NCBI GenBank assembly: GCA_009781115.1
Contig: WQYT01000004.1
Location: forward strand, 1 to 42,858
Direction of reading: 5' to 3'
Length of the DNA stretch: 42,858 nt
From: Coriobacteriia bacterium
GTDB taxonomy: Bacteria; Actinomycetota; Coriobacteriia; WRKU01; WQUG01
Shown: positions 7,138 through 14,736 of the stretch, piece by piece
How the letters are laid out: each line of letters begins with the position of its first letter
Numbering within the stretch: position 1 is the first letter of the stretch
Translations under genes and position numbers: made by a program
The notes under the pieces: generated by a model
Told to the model about the DNA's origin: nothing
Seen by the model: only the letters and a program-made list of their open reading frames with translations
The model's database searches: none

Positions 7138-7520
7138 TTTACTAATTGCAAAAAGAAGAGTAAACTAATACAAACATTTGGCCTTGAAGGTGTTTTCAGG
7201 AAAGTTTAAGGGGGAATCCAGCGCGCCTGGATGCAGTCACGGGGATTGTGAGTAACTGCTACAGGTAATAATTAGGGGAAACATCAAAAACTATCATACT
7301 AAAAGCTGAGACGGGGGTGCAGATAATCGCTTCATGTTGAAATGGCGCAAGGTTTTGCGAGGGATTCTTGGTATCAGTCACCACCAGTTAATTCAGGTGG
7401 ATGCGTCTTTATCAAGATTGTAGAGGTAAAACAAAAGGGTCTATCCGGCCCTTTGAAAGGGGGAACGGTCATAACTAATCGCACTATGATTGTCGGGGAT
7501 TATTACTAAAGGAGGAGAAC
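7138..7520 (+). promoter_or_regulatory. Candidate promoter and long leader of first pilus operon
   Basis: A possible -35 TTTACT (7138-7143), a 17-base spacer and a -10 TAAACT (7161-7166) would give an untranslated leader of about 350 bases. The leader has two small hairpins: CCACC/GGTGG at 7381-7400 and AAAGGG/CCCTTT at 7434-7454. It ends with an excellent Shine-Dalgarno (AAAGGAGGAG) before ATG 7521. I could not match it to a known riboswitch; it does not show a convincing cyclic-di-GMP aptamer core. The stretch has no gene. Confidence 0.35.
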
Positions 7521-9065
7521 ATGAAGAAAAACAAATTACTATCATTTATTTTGGCTGCTGCCATGGTGCTGACCATGGTGCTGCCAGCAGGCGCGCAGGC
7601 ATCGGACGGCGCTTCTGTTACGGTCAATTCTACGCCGGGCCTGGTGTTAAGCGCCGGGGACTTTTCTGCGTATAAGCTGTTCAGTGTAACGGTCAGCAAA
7701 GACGCAGATGACAAGGTAAGTTATGTTTACACGCCGGTAGATGCGCTGGCTGACTTTCTTATCGCGTATCACAGCACGTACGGCGACGACCTCAGGGCCT
7801 ACCTGAAAGACCTCGGGGACAATGCTGCTGAGCTGGACCAGCTGACGCAGGATCTCAAAGCCTACAATGCAATACACCATACGTTTACTGCTATTCCCGC
7901 AAATGTGGCCGCCAGTACCGGCAGCGCCGTCAAGTTTATCGACCTTGATTATGGGTACTACTTAATCGACGGTAATGGTAAGGCAAAAGATGGCAATGAC
8001 ACCGTCGTCTCTCATTGTGCTCTGACTACGGTTGATGAGTACACGCCTCACCAGGACATTTATATCAAGTCAGACGCGCCCAACATCGATAAGTTTGTCT
8101 GGAACCACAACACAGGCATTAAAGACTGGACCAACTGGACCGACGTAAACATCGGCGACACCGTTGAGTTCCAGCTTAACTCTACTGTTCCTGATATGAC
8201 CGGATACCGGACCTATCAATACATCGTCTACGATAACCTGGATCACGGCCTGTCTCTGGACAGTGGCTTCAAAGCGAGCGACGTTAAGGTCAGCATCGGT
8301 ACGGGAGCAGGCAAGCATGACTTTACTGACTTTACCATCTCTGTTGCAACAACAGAGACCACCCTGTTAAAGATCACTTTTGGTTCAACCTTTATCGATG
8401 AAGCCAAAAACCAGCCCATCCAGATAACCTACTCTGCCACCTTAAACGAAGAGGCTCTTATTGCTCCTGATAGCAATGACAACACGGTCTGGCTTGAGTA
8501 CTCCAACAACCCCTATATTGCCACCAAAAAAGGCAAAACAACTCGCCACATCGTGCATGTCTATACCTATGAGATCGATCTCTTTAAAGTTGACGGCAGC
8601 ACGGAGACGGGCCTGGGCGGCGCCCGGTTTAACCTGCGCACCACAAAGGGCGACAATGATACCAACCTGAAGTTTAAACTGGTCACCCCGGGAAGCGATA
8701 CCGCTACTTCGGAGTATATTGTGAGCAAAGACGGCACGGCTACCATTGAGACGCCGGGCTCCGGTAGGGTACACCTCATTGGCGTGGACACCGGCGACTA
8801 TTACCTCAACGAGACAAAGGCACCCACAGGATACAACCCGCTTGATGACGAGAAAGAAATCACCGTCACCAGTGATGTTGATGAAAACGGTGGGGTAAGC
8901 TTTGTGCTTAAAGAACAGCAGGTAGAGAACTTTGGCGGTGGCGTTCTGCCCCATACCGGTGGTATTGGCATTGTCATCTTTTATGCGCTTGCGGCTCTTC
9001 TTACGCTTGGCCTTGTCGTCTTTTTCATCATTCGCCGGAAAAGAAACCTCTTAAGCGTGAAGTAG
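7521..9065 (+). CDS. Isopeptide-containing (SpaA-type) pilin, LPHTG anchored
   Basis: A 514-residue precursor. It has a Sec signal (residues 1-27, cleavage near AQA) and an N-terminal domain typical of fimbrial subunits (GDFSAYKLFSV). A middle domain resembles the 'fimbrial isopeptide formation D2' type (KFVWNHNTGIKDW, then VEFQLNSTVPDM). A C-terminal Cna_B/SpaA domain carries the E-box YYLNETKAPTGYN. It ends with the sorting signal LPHTG (476-480), a membrane segment and an RRKR tail. Class C sortases polymerise such pilins through a lysine. No YPKN motif is visible, so it may be a backbone with a variant motif or a large ancillary subunit. A smaller pilin, signal peptidase and sortase follow on the same strand. 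Confidence 0.88.
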   Translation: MKKNKLLSFILAAAMVLTMVLPAGAQASDGASVTVNSTPGLVLSAGDFSAYKLFSVTVSKDADDKVSYVYTPVDALADFLIAYHSTYGDDLRAYLKDLGDNAAELDQLTQDLKAYNAIHHTFTAIPANVAASTGSAVKFIDLDYGYYLIDGNGKAKDGNDTVVSHCALTTVDEYTPHQDIYIKSDAPNIDKFVWNHNTGIKDWTNWTDVNIGDTVEFQLNSTVPDMTGYRTYQYIVYDNLDHGLSLDSGFKASDVKVSIGTGAGKHDFTDFTISVATTETTLLKITFGSTFIDEAKNQPIQITYSATLNEEALIAPDSNDNTVWLEYSNNPYIATKKGKTTRHIVHVYTYEIDLFKVDGSTETGLGGARFNLRTTKGDNDTNLKFKLVTPGSDTATSEYIVSKDGTATIETPGSGRVHLIGVDTGDYYLNETKAPTGYNPLDDEKEITVTSDVDENGGVSFVLKEQQVENFGGGVLPHTGGIGIVIFYALAALLTLGLVVFFIIRRKRNLLSVK

Positions 9066-9090
9066 CTTTATGACTCCTGAAACTTTGTCT

Positions 9091-9120
9091 GTCTGGCGCT
9101 GGCAGCAGCTGGCGTCAGAC
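9091..9120 (+). other. Hairpin between two pilin genes
   Basis: GTCTGGCGC (9091-9099) pairs with GCGTCAGAC (9112-9120) with one mismatch. No U tract follows, so it is more likely an RNA-stability or partial attenuation element within the operon than a full terminator. Confidence 0.35.
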
Positions 9121-9194
9121 CGGCAAAGAGGGAGAGAGGCGATATAAAGATAATGATGTATATAAGTAAAATTCAGAGGGTGGGGGGCCATCTC

Positions 9195-9968
9195 ATGATA
9201 AAGCGAATCGCGGCAGGCATTCTTGGCATGCTCTGTCTGCTGCTGCTTACTGCACCTTTGGCAGGCGCGGCAGATCTCAAGCCATCAAATCTTACGGTGA
9301 TAATGACGTACAATGGCGCTCCTCTCAAAGGGCTTGAAGTGGCTCTTTCCCGTGTGGCTGACGCTACGTTGCAGCAAAATGGTACGGTCACCTTTAGTTC
9401 TGTGCAGGCTTTCTCTGGCGCAGGGGCTGACTTTTCTGACCTGGGCGATGCGGCAAACGTAGCGCTTGCTGCCCGCCTTGATACCTATGCGGTCTCTCAC
9501 GGCATTGCCTACAATGAAAAGCTTACCGACAGCGCCGGGAAGGTAACGTATAACGCCCTGCCTGCGGGGCTGTATCTGGTAGAGCAAAAAGACAGCAAGA
9601 AATCGGGCTATGTCATGGCGCCCTATCTGGTTATGGTTCCTTCAGCAGACAGCTCAAATGCCTTAAACTACGAAGTGACCTCTTATCCTAAGACCGAGCT
9701 TACTAAGATCACGGTCCCGACGACCCCTACTACGACGACTCCGACTCCCAATAAAAAGGTGAAGCCGAAGCCGACGCCGGGGCCGGGTACGACGCCGGGT
9801 TCTTCGTCTGCCCAGACGGCAAGTACGACGCCTAAGACGGGAGATAACACGCTGCTGCCCTGGCGGATTGTTGGCATTATCACGGGCTCAGCCGGGCTTC
9901 TTGGCGTTGCCTATTCTCTGGACCGGCGGCGCAGGGATCACTTGTCGGTGCACAACGCTGGTATGTGA
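9195..9968 (+). CDS. Minor (basal/ancillary) pilin, TPKTG anchored
   Basis: The start is placed at ATG 9195, behind a G-rich ribosome-binding stretch; in-frame ATGs at 9153 and 9156 would put a polar extension before the signal peptide. The 257-residue precursor has a Sec signal (about 1-25, ending AGAA). A single SpaA/Cna_B-like domain follows (LTVIMTYNGAPLKGLEVAL to LPAGLYLVEQKD, the latter its E-box-like strand). Then comes a Thr/Pro/Lys-rich wall-spanning stalk (about 172-208), the sorting signal TPKTG (212-216), a hydrophobic segment and an RRRR tail. A single Cna_B domain plus a Pro-rich stalk is typical of the subunit that joins a pilus to the wall. It lies 129 bases after the large pilin, probably in the same operon. 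Confidence 0.82.
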   Translation: MIKRIAAGILGMLCLLLLTAPLAGAADLKPSNLTVIMTYNGAPLKGLEVALSRVADATLQQNGTVTFSSVQAFSGAGADFSDLGDAANVALAARLDTYAVSHGIAYNEKLTDSAGKVTYNALPAGLYLVEQKDSKKSGYVMAPYLVMVPSADSSNALNYEVTSYPKTELTKITVPTTPTTTTPTPNKKVKPKPTPGPGTTPGSSSAQTASTTPKTGDNTLLPWRIVGIITGSAGLLGVAYSLDRRRRDHLSVHNAGM

Positions 9969-9972
9969 GATC

Positions 9973-10039
9973 AGGCGGCATGGGGCTTCGCACGGTCTGT
10001 TTCAGAGTGAGACCAAGGTGCGCTGTCGCAATGCCGCCT
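9973..10039 (+). terminator. Structured element after the pilin pair
   Basis: AGGCGGCAT (9973-9981) pairs with ATGCCGCCT (10031-10039), and inside it GGTCT (9994-9998) pairs with AGACC (10010-10014). This makes a two-tier stem of about 67 bases just after the minor pilin stop. The following bases are only modestly T-rich, so termination is likely but not certain. Confidence 0.4.
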
Positions 10040-10136
10040 CTTGTTTGGGGGGTTTCAAGGGGCGCTGCTTCTTGTCTGCGCCTGATGGCAAAAATAGCAA
10101 ATGTATTACAAAATCGCATTCTTATGTGATTAATTG

Positions 10137-10142
10137 TATAAT
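10137..10142 (+). promoter_or_regulatory. Candidate -10 box upstream of the Pro/Ala-rich protein
   Basis: A consensus TATAAT lies in an AT-rich island (about 10090-10150) between GC-rich segments, 135 bases before ATG 10277. No convincing -35 is seen at 16-18 bases. A GAGGCG/CGCCTC hairpin lies in the downstream leader. It would separate the lepB-sortase module from the pilin pair transcriptionally. Confidence 0.35.
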
Positions 10143-10276
10143 ATTTTGAAGATGTTGTAGAACGTTGCAACACGGCAAAAAACCAGAGGAGGCGCAAGGA
10201 TAGTTCCGCCTCTGCGCAATACATGGCGGGCAAGTACATATGGGGTGTATTTGCATACGTAAGAAAAGGGGGGGTC

Positions 10277-11755
10277 ATGCCCAACTACGAAGCAATGAAT
10301 GATGGTCATGCGATTGAACTGGAAAGCTTGCTTGCAAATGTCGAGGAACTTTCCGCACTCCTGACCTCCTTGGCGCCGGCCGCGGCTGCGGCGGCTGCGG
10401 CGCCGGTGGCGGCAGCGCCGGTGGCGGCAGCGCCCGCGGAGCCGGTCGCGGCGCCAGTACCGCCTGCGGCGGTCGCGGCGCCGGTAGTGCCAGTGGTCGC
10501 AGCGCCAGCAGCGCCCACGTCCTATGTGGAGCCAGCAGCGCCCGCGCCCGCAGTACCCGCGCCTTACCTGGAACCAGCAGCGCCCGCAGTGGCTGCGCCT
10601 TATGTGGAGCCAGCAGTACCAGCAGCAGCGCCCGCGCCCTATGTGGAGCCGGCAGCGCCAGTAGCAGTGCCTGCACCCGCAGCGCCTGCGGTAGCGCCGC
10701 AACCTGCGCCCGCAGTAGTGGCGCCAGTAGCAGTGCCCGCTGCAGTGGCCGTAGCGCCCGCAGCTCCCGTAGCGCCAGCGGCAACGGTTGCACCCGCGCC
10801 CGTAGTGGCCGCGCCAGTAGTACCAGCGCCCGTAGTGGCCGCGCCCGCAGCAGTGCCCGCGCCGCCCGTGGCTGCAATGCCTGTGGCAGCGCCTGTACCT
10901 GTGGCAGTGCCCGCGCCCGTAGCGCCAGCACCGTTACCAGTGACGCAGACTTTCCCTGCGCAGCCGGCGCCTGCGCAGCCCGCAGCGGCTCCGCCGGCGT
11001 CACCGGCACCTCCTGCGCCTGCGCCCTCTCTGTTTGTGCCGCCAGAGCCTGCGCCCGCAGTGCCGTTGATGCCCTCAGATCTCCTGCAACCAGCGGCAGT
11101 GCCGCCACTGTCGATGTTCTCAGAATCCCTGCGGCAACAGTTAGCAGCGTCTGCGCCCGCAGCGTCTGCACCCGCGCCAGCAGCACCGGCGCCCGCGCCC
11201 GCTCCCGCAGCTTCCGCACCGGCGCCCGCTCCCGCTCCCGAGCCCGCAGCACCAGCACCAGCGCCACCCGCGCCAGCAGCACCCGCTCCCGCTCCCGAGC
11301 CTGCTCCCGCAGCGCCCGCGCCAGCAGCACCGGCACCCGCACCCACTCTGCCGCCGCTTCAGGAGCAACCAGAAATCGCTCCGGAAAGCTACGAGCATAC
11401 GATCCTGTCAGAAACAGAACCCACCGACGAAGAACTCTCCGCAATACTGGCCTCTTCGGTATTGACGACGGATCTGCCAGAGACCATACCTCCGGCGCAG
11501 ATATCTCCCGCTCCCTCGGCGGCATCGGCGCAACTGCTTCAGGCCCACTCTGAGCTTTTTGCCAAAAGCCCCGAAAGCGAAGCCGCCGCGACGGCGCTGA
11601 CGATAACAGATCAGCAATTGCGCGCGCTCAGCCGCAAGCATCTTTTCATCATGATACGTGACCTTGAAAAGGAGCTCAGCCAGGCAAAAGGTGAGCTGGC
11701 CGCGTTGTTGCTGGCCTATCAGGCCGCAGTCGCGCAAAAGACACAGAATCTGTAG
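10277..11755 (+). CDS. Pro/Ala-rich protein with C-terminal coiled helix
   Basis: The start is placed at ATG 10277 directly behind AAGGGGGGGTC; the frame also opens 54 bases earlier. The 492-residue product has three parts. Residues 1-35 form a short acidic helix. Residues about 36-385 are low-complexity Pro-Ala-Val, with Y-x-E-P-A-A-P units near the front and P-A-P-A-P runs near the back. The tail of about 105 residues ends in a predicted coiled helix (LTITDQQLRALSRKHLFIMI, then RDLEKELSQAK). A short Ser-Arg/Lys-x-x-L-x-x-M-I helix followed by E/K-rich coil recurs, as I recall, in small proteins encoded before signal peptidase and sortase genes in pilus loci. There is no signal peptide, so it is presumably cytoplasmic. 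Only 11 bases separate it from lepB. Function unknown; an assembly scaffold is one guess. Confidence 0.7.
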   Translation: MPNYEAMNDGHAIELESLLANVEELSALLTSLAPAAAAAAAAPVAAAPVAAAPAEPVAAPVPPAAVAAPVVPVVAAPAAPTSYVEPAAPAPAVPAPYLEPAAPAVAAPYVEPAVPAAAPAPYVEPAAPVAVPAPAAPAVAPQPAPAVVAPVAVPAAVAVAPAAPVAPAATVAPAPVVAAPVVPAPVVAAPAAVPAPPVAAMPVAAPVPVAVPAPVAPAPLPVTQTFPAQPAPAQPAAAPPASPAPPAPAPSLFVPPEPAPAVPLMPSDLLQPAAVPPLSMFSESLRQQLAASAPAASAPAPAAPAPAPAPAASAPAPAPAPEPAAPAPAPPAPAAPAPAPEPAPAAPAPAAPAPAPTLPPLQEQPEIAPESYEHTILSETEPTDEELSAILASSVLTTDLPETIPPAQISPAPSAASAQLLQAHSELFAKSPESEAAATALTITDQQLRALSRKHLFIMIRDLEKELSQAKGELAALLLAYQAAVAQKTQNL

Positions 11756-11766
11756 ACAGGGGCAGT

Positions 11767-12378
11767 ATGCGGGGCGACAAGGATACAAGGTATCGCGAGG
11801 AAGTCGATCGGCTGGGCCGACCGACCATAGAGATGCTTGATCGTGAAATTGTGCGTCTGGATAAAAATGAATCATACCGGCGCCTGATGCTTGATGTTCT
11901 GGTCGGCCTTCTTGTAGCGGTGGCCGCAATTATTATCGTGACTAATCTTTGGCTGGCGGTATTGCAGGTTGATGGATCAAGCATGAACCCCCGCCTGCAA
12001 ATGGATGATATTGTGCTTGCGGTAAGGACCGATCAGCCTGCTAAAAATGACGTCATCGCCTTTTACAACAATAATCGGATTTATGTTAAACGCGTGATCG
12101 CTCTGGGGGGCGATACGGTCAGTATCGGGGCGGATGGAACGGTGTCGGTCAACGGAAGAGCGCTCTCAGAGCCCTATGTGACCGCGCATAGTCTGGGCGA
12201 TTCAGATCTTGTATATCCTTATCAGGTACCCTCGGGAACAGTTTTTGTTCTTGGCGACAATCGACCGACCGCGATAGACAGCCGTAACAGCACATTTGGA
12301 ACAATCAGTAAGGATAAAATCATTGGGCGGATCGTATTCAGGCTGTGGCCCTTTATGCGCATTGGGATTACTTCCTGA
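11767..12378 (+). CDS. lepB: Signal peptidase I
   Basis: A 203-residue S26 type I signal peptidase that removes Sec signal peptides at the outer face of the membrane. A hydrophilic cytoplasmic N-terminus precedes one membrane helix (about 43-66). The catalytic Ser72 is in VDGSSMNP and the general-base Lys108 is in YVKRVIALGGD. The conserved FVLGDNR box and the following SRNSTFGTI segment are intact. The single-helix architecture and small size are the Gram-positive form. Its position between the Pro/Ala-rich gene and a class C sortase suggests a signal peptidase dedicated to pilin precursors, as in other sortase-pilus islands (inference). Confidence 0.92.
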   Translation: MRGDKDTRYREEVDRLGRPTIEMLDREIVRLDKNESYRRLMLDVLVGLLVAVAAIIIVTNLWLAVLQVDGSSMNPRLQMDDIVLAVRTDQPAKNDVIAFYNNNRIYVKRVIALGGDTVSIGADGTVSVNGRALSEPYVTAHSLGDSDLVYPYQVPSGTVFVLGDNRPTAIDSRNSTFGTISKDKIIGRIVFRLWPFMRIGITS

Positions 12379-12423
12379 AAGAACAAACCTTTTGGTGATA
12401 AGCCTGAAGGCTCATGAAGCGCC

Positions 12424-13263
12424 ATGAAGAAAAAAATTATCACCATAGCTATTGTTGCGCTGGTCGTCATCGCGGACGCCGTTGTGCTGTCGTACCCGAC
12501 CCTGAGCGCCTACATCAATAATCTCCATCAGTCCCGCGCGGTTACCCGCTATGTTGACGAGGTGGCGACTATGGACCCTGCAAAAAGGCAGGCGATGATT
12601 GCGGCGGCCGATGCCTACAATAAAACCCTGCTTACCAAGGCTGATCGCTTCAAACTCTCTGCTGAAGATACTGCTCAATACGACCGACTGCTCAATACGG
12701 GCAGCGGTGTTATGAGCATGCTGGTGATCGACAAGATCAATGTCAAGCTCCCCGTGTATCACGGGACCGATGCGGCTGTCCTGCAGGTTGGAGTGGGGCA
12801 TCTTCCCGGCTCATCGCTGCCGGTGGGCGGCAAAGGGACCCATGCCGTCATCTCTGGCCACCGGGGGCTTCCTTCCGCGACGCTGCTGACCAATCTGGAC
12901 AAAATGACCAAGGGCGATACCTTTGTGCTGTATACCATGGGGGAGACTCTCACCTATCAGGTCGATCAGATCAAAACCGTGCTGCCTGATAATGTGGAGG
13001 CGCTGAGTATTGATCCGGCTCAGGACTACTGCACGCTGGTTACCTGTACCCCGTACGGGATCAACACCCACCGCCTGCTGGTGCGCGGCCATCGCATACC
13101 CAACGCTCCAAATATGGACTGGAGCAACCTTCATCCTGACGCGAGCTGGCTGGATAAAGCCAGAATGATCCTCCTGTTTATTTCTCCGGCACTGGCAGGA
13201 TTGCTTACGTATACCCTTCTGCGGGGCAAGAAAATCCGCAGGACAGTGTTTGTTGGCTGGTAA
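12424..13263 (+). CDS. Class C (pilus-polymerising) sortase
   Basis: A 279-residue transpeptidase with an N-terminal membrane anchor (about 5-25) and a second C-terminal membrane segment (about 245-268), the two-anchor arrangement typical of class C. The catalytic triad is visible: His146 in ISGHRG, Cys208 in TLVTCTPYG and Arg217 in THRLLVRG. The substrate-fold strand KLPVYHGT is also present. Class C sortases cleave LPxTG-like motifs and link pilin subunits through lysines. It lies 45 bases after lepB, so the substrates are presumably the two pilins upstream. A typical DPW/DPF lid motif before the core is not clear here, whereas the other sortase in this window has DPF. Confidence 0.9.
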   Translation: MKKKIITIAIVALVVIADAVVLSYPTLSAYINNLHQSRAVTRYVDEVATMDPAKRQAMIAAADAYNKTLLTKADRFKLSAEDTAQYDRLLNTGSGVMSMLVIDKINVKLPVYHGTDAAVLQVGVGHLPGSSLPVGGKGTHAVISGHRGLPSATLLTNLDKMTKGDTFVLYTMGETLTYQVDQIKTVLPDNVEALSIDPAQDYCTLVTCTPYGINTHRLLVRGHRIPNAPNMDWSNLHPDASWLDKARMILLFISPALAGLLTYTLLRGKKIRRTVFVGW

Positions 13264-13414
13264 AGAGAGCGGGAGCGGGAGCGGCAGCGGGGGAGCCGCG
13301 CTGGGTGACCGGGCGTGCGGGGCGCGGCGTGGTGCTGTGCGGGGTGCGGGGTGCGGGGTGCGGCGCTTTTGTGAGCGGGGCGCGGCGTTGTCACTTTGCG
13401 TAGGGTAAAAACCG

Positions 13415-13420
13415 TACAAT
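13415..13420 (+). promoter_or_regulatory. Candidate -10 giving a near-leaderless transcript
   Basis: TACAAT ends 10 bases before ATG 13431, so a start point 6-7 bases downstream of it would leave an almost leaderless mRNA; no ribosome-binding site is present. The preceding 13264-13400 is very G-rich, with tandem GGGAGC and GGGGTGC units, and holds no gene. Confidence 0.4.
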
Positions 13421-13430
13421 AGAAAACAGT

Positions 13431-14219
13431 ATGAATGAACAACTTCCCGAGATAGAGCAGCTGGGCTTGCAGGCGGCGGATTGTCGGCGGTGCGAGCTGG
13501 CGGCAAAGCGCACACAGGTGGTGTGGGGCGACGGGCCGGCGACGGCACGGGCGGTGTTTATTGGCGAGGCGCCGGGGCGCAAGGAAGACGAGGGCGGACG
13601 GCCCTTCATTGGCGCGGCGGGCCATCTGCTTGACGAGCTTTTAGCGGCGGCGCATATCACGCGCGCAGACGTCTATATCACCAACATCGTGAAGTGTCGT
13701 CCACCGGGAAATCGTGACCCGCTTGACGACGAGATCGTTGCCTGCCGCGGCTACCTGAACCGTCAGCTCCAGCTGCTGCACCCACGGGTCATCGTGACTC
13801 TGGGGCGGTTTTCCACGCATCTGATCCTGCAGACGACCGCGCCCATCTCAAGCCTGCAGGGCCGCGTCTTCGAGCGCCACGGCTACAAAGTGCTGCCTCT
13901 GTATCATCCGGCCGCAGCCATCTATGACCTGATGAAGAAGGAGCCCCTTTTTGCCGCCGCCCCCATCCTGGACGCCCTGGTCAACGCCGCCAACACCGAC
14001 GGCGCGGGCGACGCCCCCGCTCCCGCTGCGGAGCGCCCGGAGAAGGCTCCAGTGGAGCCTTCCCAGCGGAGCAAGGGTGAGCTGGGCGAGCCCTCCGACG
14101 CCCTCCTCGGCGCCCCGCCTGTTCCAACCCAGCAAGCCGCCCCCGCGCCAGCGCCACCTGCTCCCACTCCCCAGTCCCCGCACTTCACTCAGGAGACCCT
14201 GGACATCTGGAATGCCTGA
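13431..14219 (+). CDS. Family 4 uracil-DNA glycosylase (Fe-S)
   Basis: A 262-residue enzyme that excises uracil from DNA to start base-excision repair. The family 4 signatures are present: motif GEAPGRKEDEGGRPFIGAAG (residues 45-64) and the HPAA segment near residue 162. The four cysteines expected to hold the 4Fe-4S cluster are visible at 18, 21, 89 and 105. Residues about 185-255 form a low-complexity Ala/Pro tail not needed for catalysis. The stop overlaps the tsaE start by 8 bases, so it is coupled to the t6A genes. No ribosome-binding site precedes the start. Confidence 0.92.
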   Translation: MNEQLPEIEQLGLQAADCRRCELAAKRTQVVWGDGPATARAVFIGEAPGRKEDEGGRPFIGAAGHLLDELLAAAHITRADVYITNIVKCRPPGNRDPLDDEIVACRGYLNRQLQLLHPRVIVTLGRFSTHLILQTTAPISSLQGRVFERHGYKVLPLYHPAAAIYDLMKKEPLFAAAPILDALVNAANTDGAGDAPAPAAERPEKAPVEPSQRSKGELGEPSDALLGAPPVPTQQAAPAPAPPAPTPQSPHFTQETLDIWNA

Positions 14220-14736
14220 GCGCGTCACCTACCACCTTCGCAGTGCCAGCACGGCGCAGACCGCGCGTATCGGGCGCGTGCTGGGCACGCTGCTTGCGCC
14301 TGGCGACGTCCTGCTGCTGACCGGTGACCTCGGCGCGGGCAAGACGCACCTGACGCAGGGGATCGCGGCCGGCCTGGGCATCACCGACGCGGTGACCAGC
14401 CCGACCTTTAACCTTGAGCTGGTCTATACGGGCGGTCGTCTTACGCTTTTTCACTTCGATCTGTATCGGCTTGAGGATGAAGACCAGCTGGAGCAACTCG
14501 ACTTCTTTGGGACTATCGAGGCGGGCGGCGCCACGGTGGTCGAGTGGGGCGACCGCTTTGCCGCAGTCGGGCAAGTGGCCACAGCCGTCATCGAGCTGGC
14601 GCTGGTGAGCGCGAGCGAAGACGGGGAACAGCGCGAACTGCGGTTGCGTGCGCTGGACGGACGCGGCGACGCGCTACTGACGGAGCTGCGCGCTCGCCTG
14701 GTGATGGAAGGTTCGCGGGATTATGTCAGCGATTGA
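14212..14736 (+). CDS. tsaE: TsaE, t6A biosynthesis ATPase
   Basis: A 174-residue P-loop ATPase required with TsaB and TsaD to make the N6-threonylcarbamoyladenosine (t6A37) of ANN-decoding tRNAs. The Walker A is GDLGAGKT; the conserved TSPTFNL segment, HFDLYRL, and the VEWGDR box near the C-terminus are all seen. The start is ATG 14212, inside the end of the glycosylase gene; the frame is open further upstream but only as a shadow. The next gene starts 14 bases before this stop, so tsaE and the TsaB-RimI-TsaD fusion form a tight translational unit. Confidence 0.92.
   Translation: MPERVTYHLRSASTAQTARIGRVLGTLLAPGDVLLLTGDLGAGKTHLTQGIAAGLGITDAVTSPTFNLELVYTGGRLTLFHFDLYRLEDEDQLEQLDFFGTIEAGGATVVEWGDRFAAVGQVATAVIELALVSASEDGEQRELRLRALDGRGDALLTELRARLVMEGSRDYVSD

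Noticed and set aside
7200-7510. Cyclic-di-GMP or other riboswitch before the first pilin
   Set aside because: The leader is long and has small hairpins, but I could not match the conserved aptamer core of any riboswitch class.
9868-10149. A 93-codon plus-strand frame overlapping the minor pilin end
   Set aside because: It is out of frame with the pilin, covers a structured intergenic region, and has no ribosome-binding site or recognisable content.
10275-11525. A 416-codon open frame on the minus strand opposite the Pro/Ala-rich gene, plus several smaller ones
   Set aside because: It is an artefact of GC-rich Pro/Ala codons, which leave the other frames open. The translation is Arg/Leu/Ala noise with no start site, and the plus-strand gene has a ribosome-binding site and the right context.
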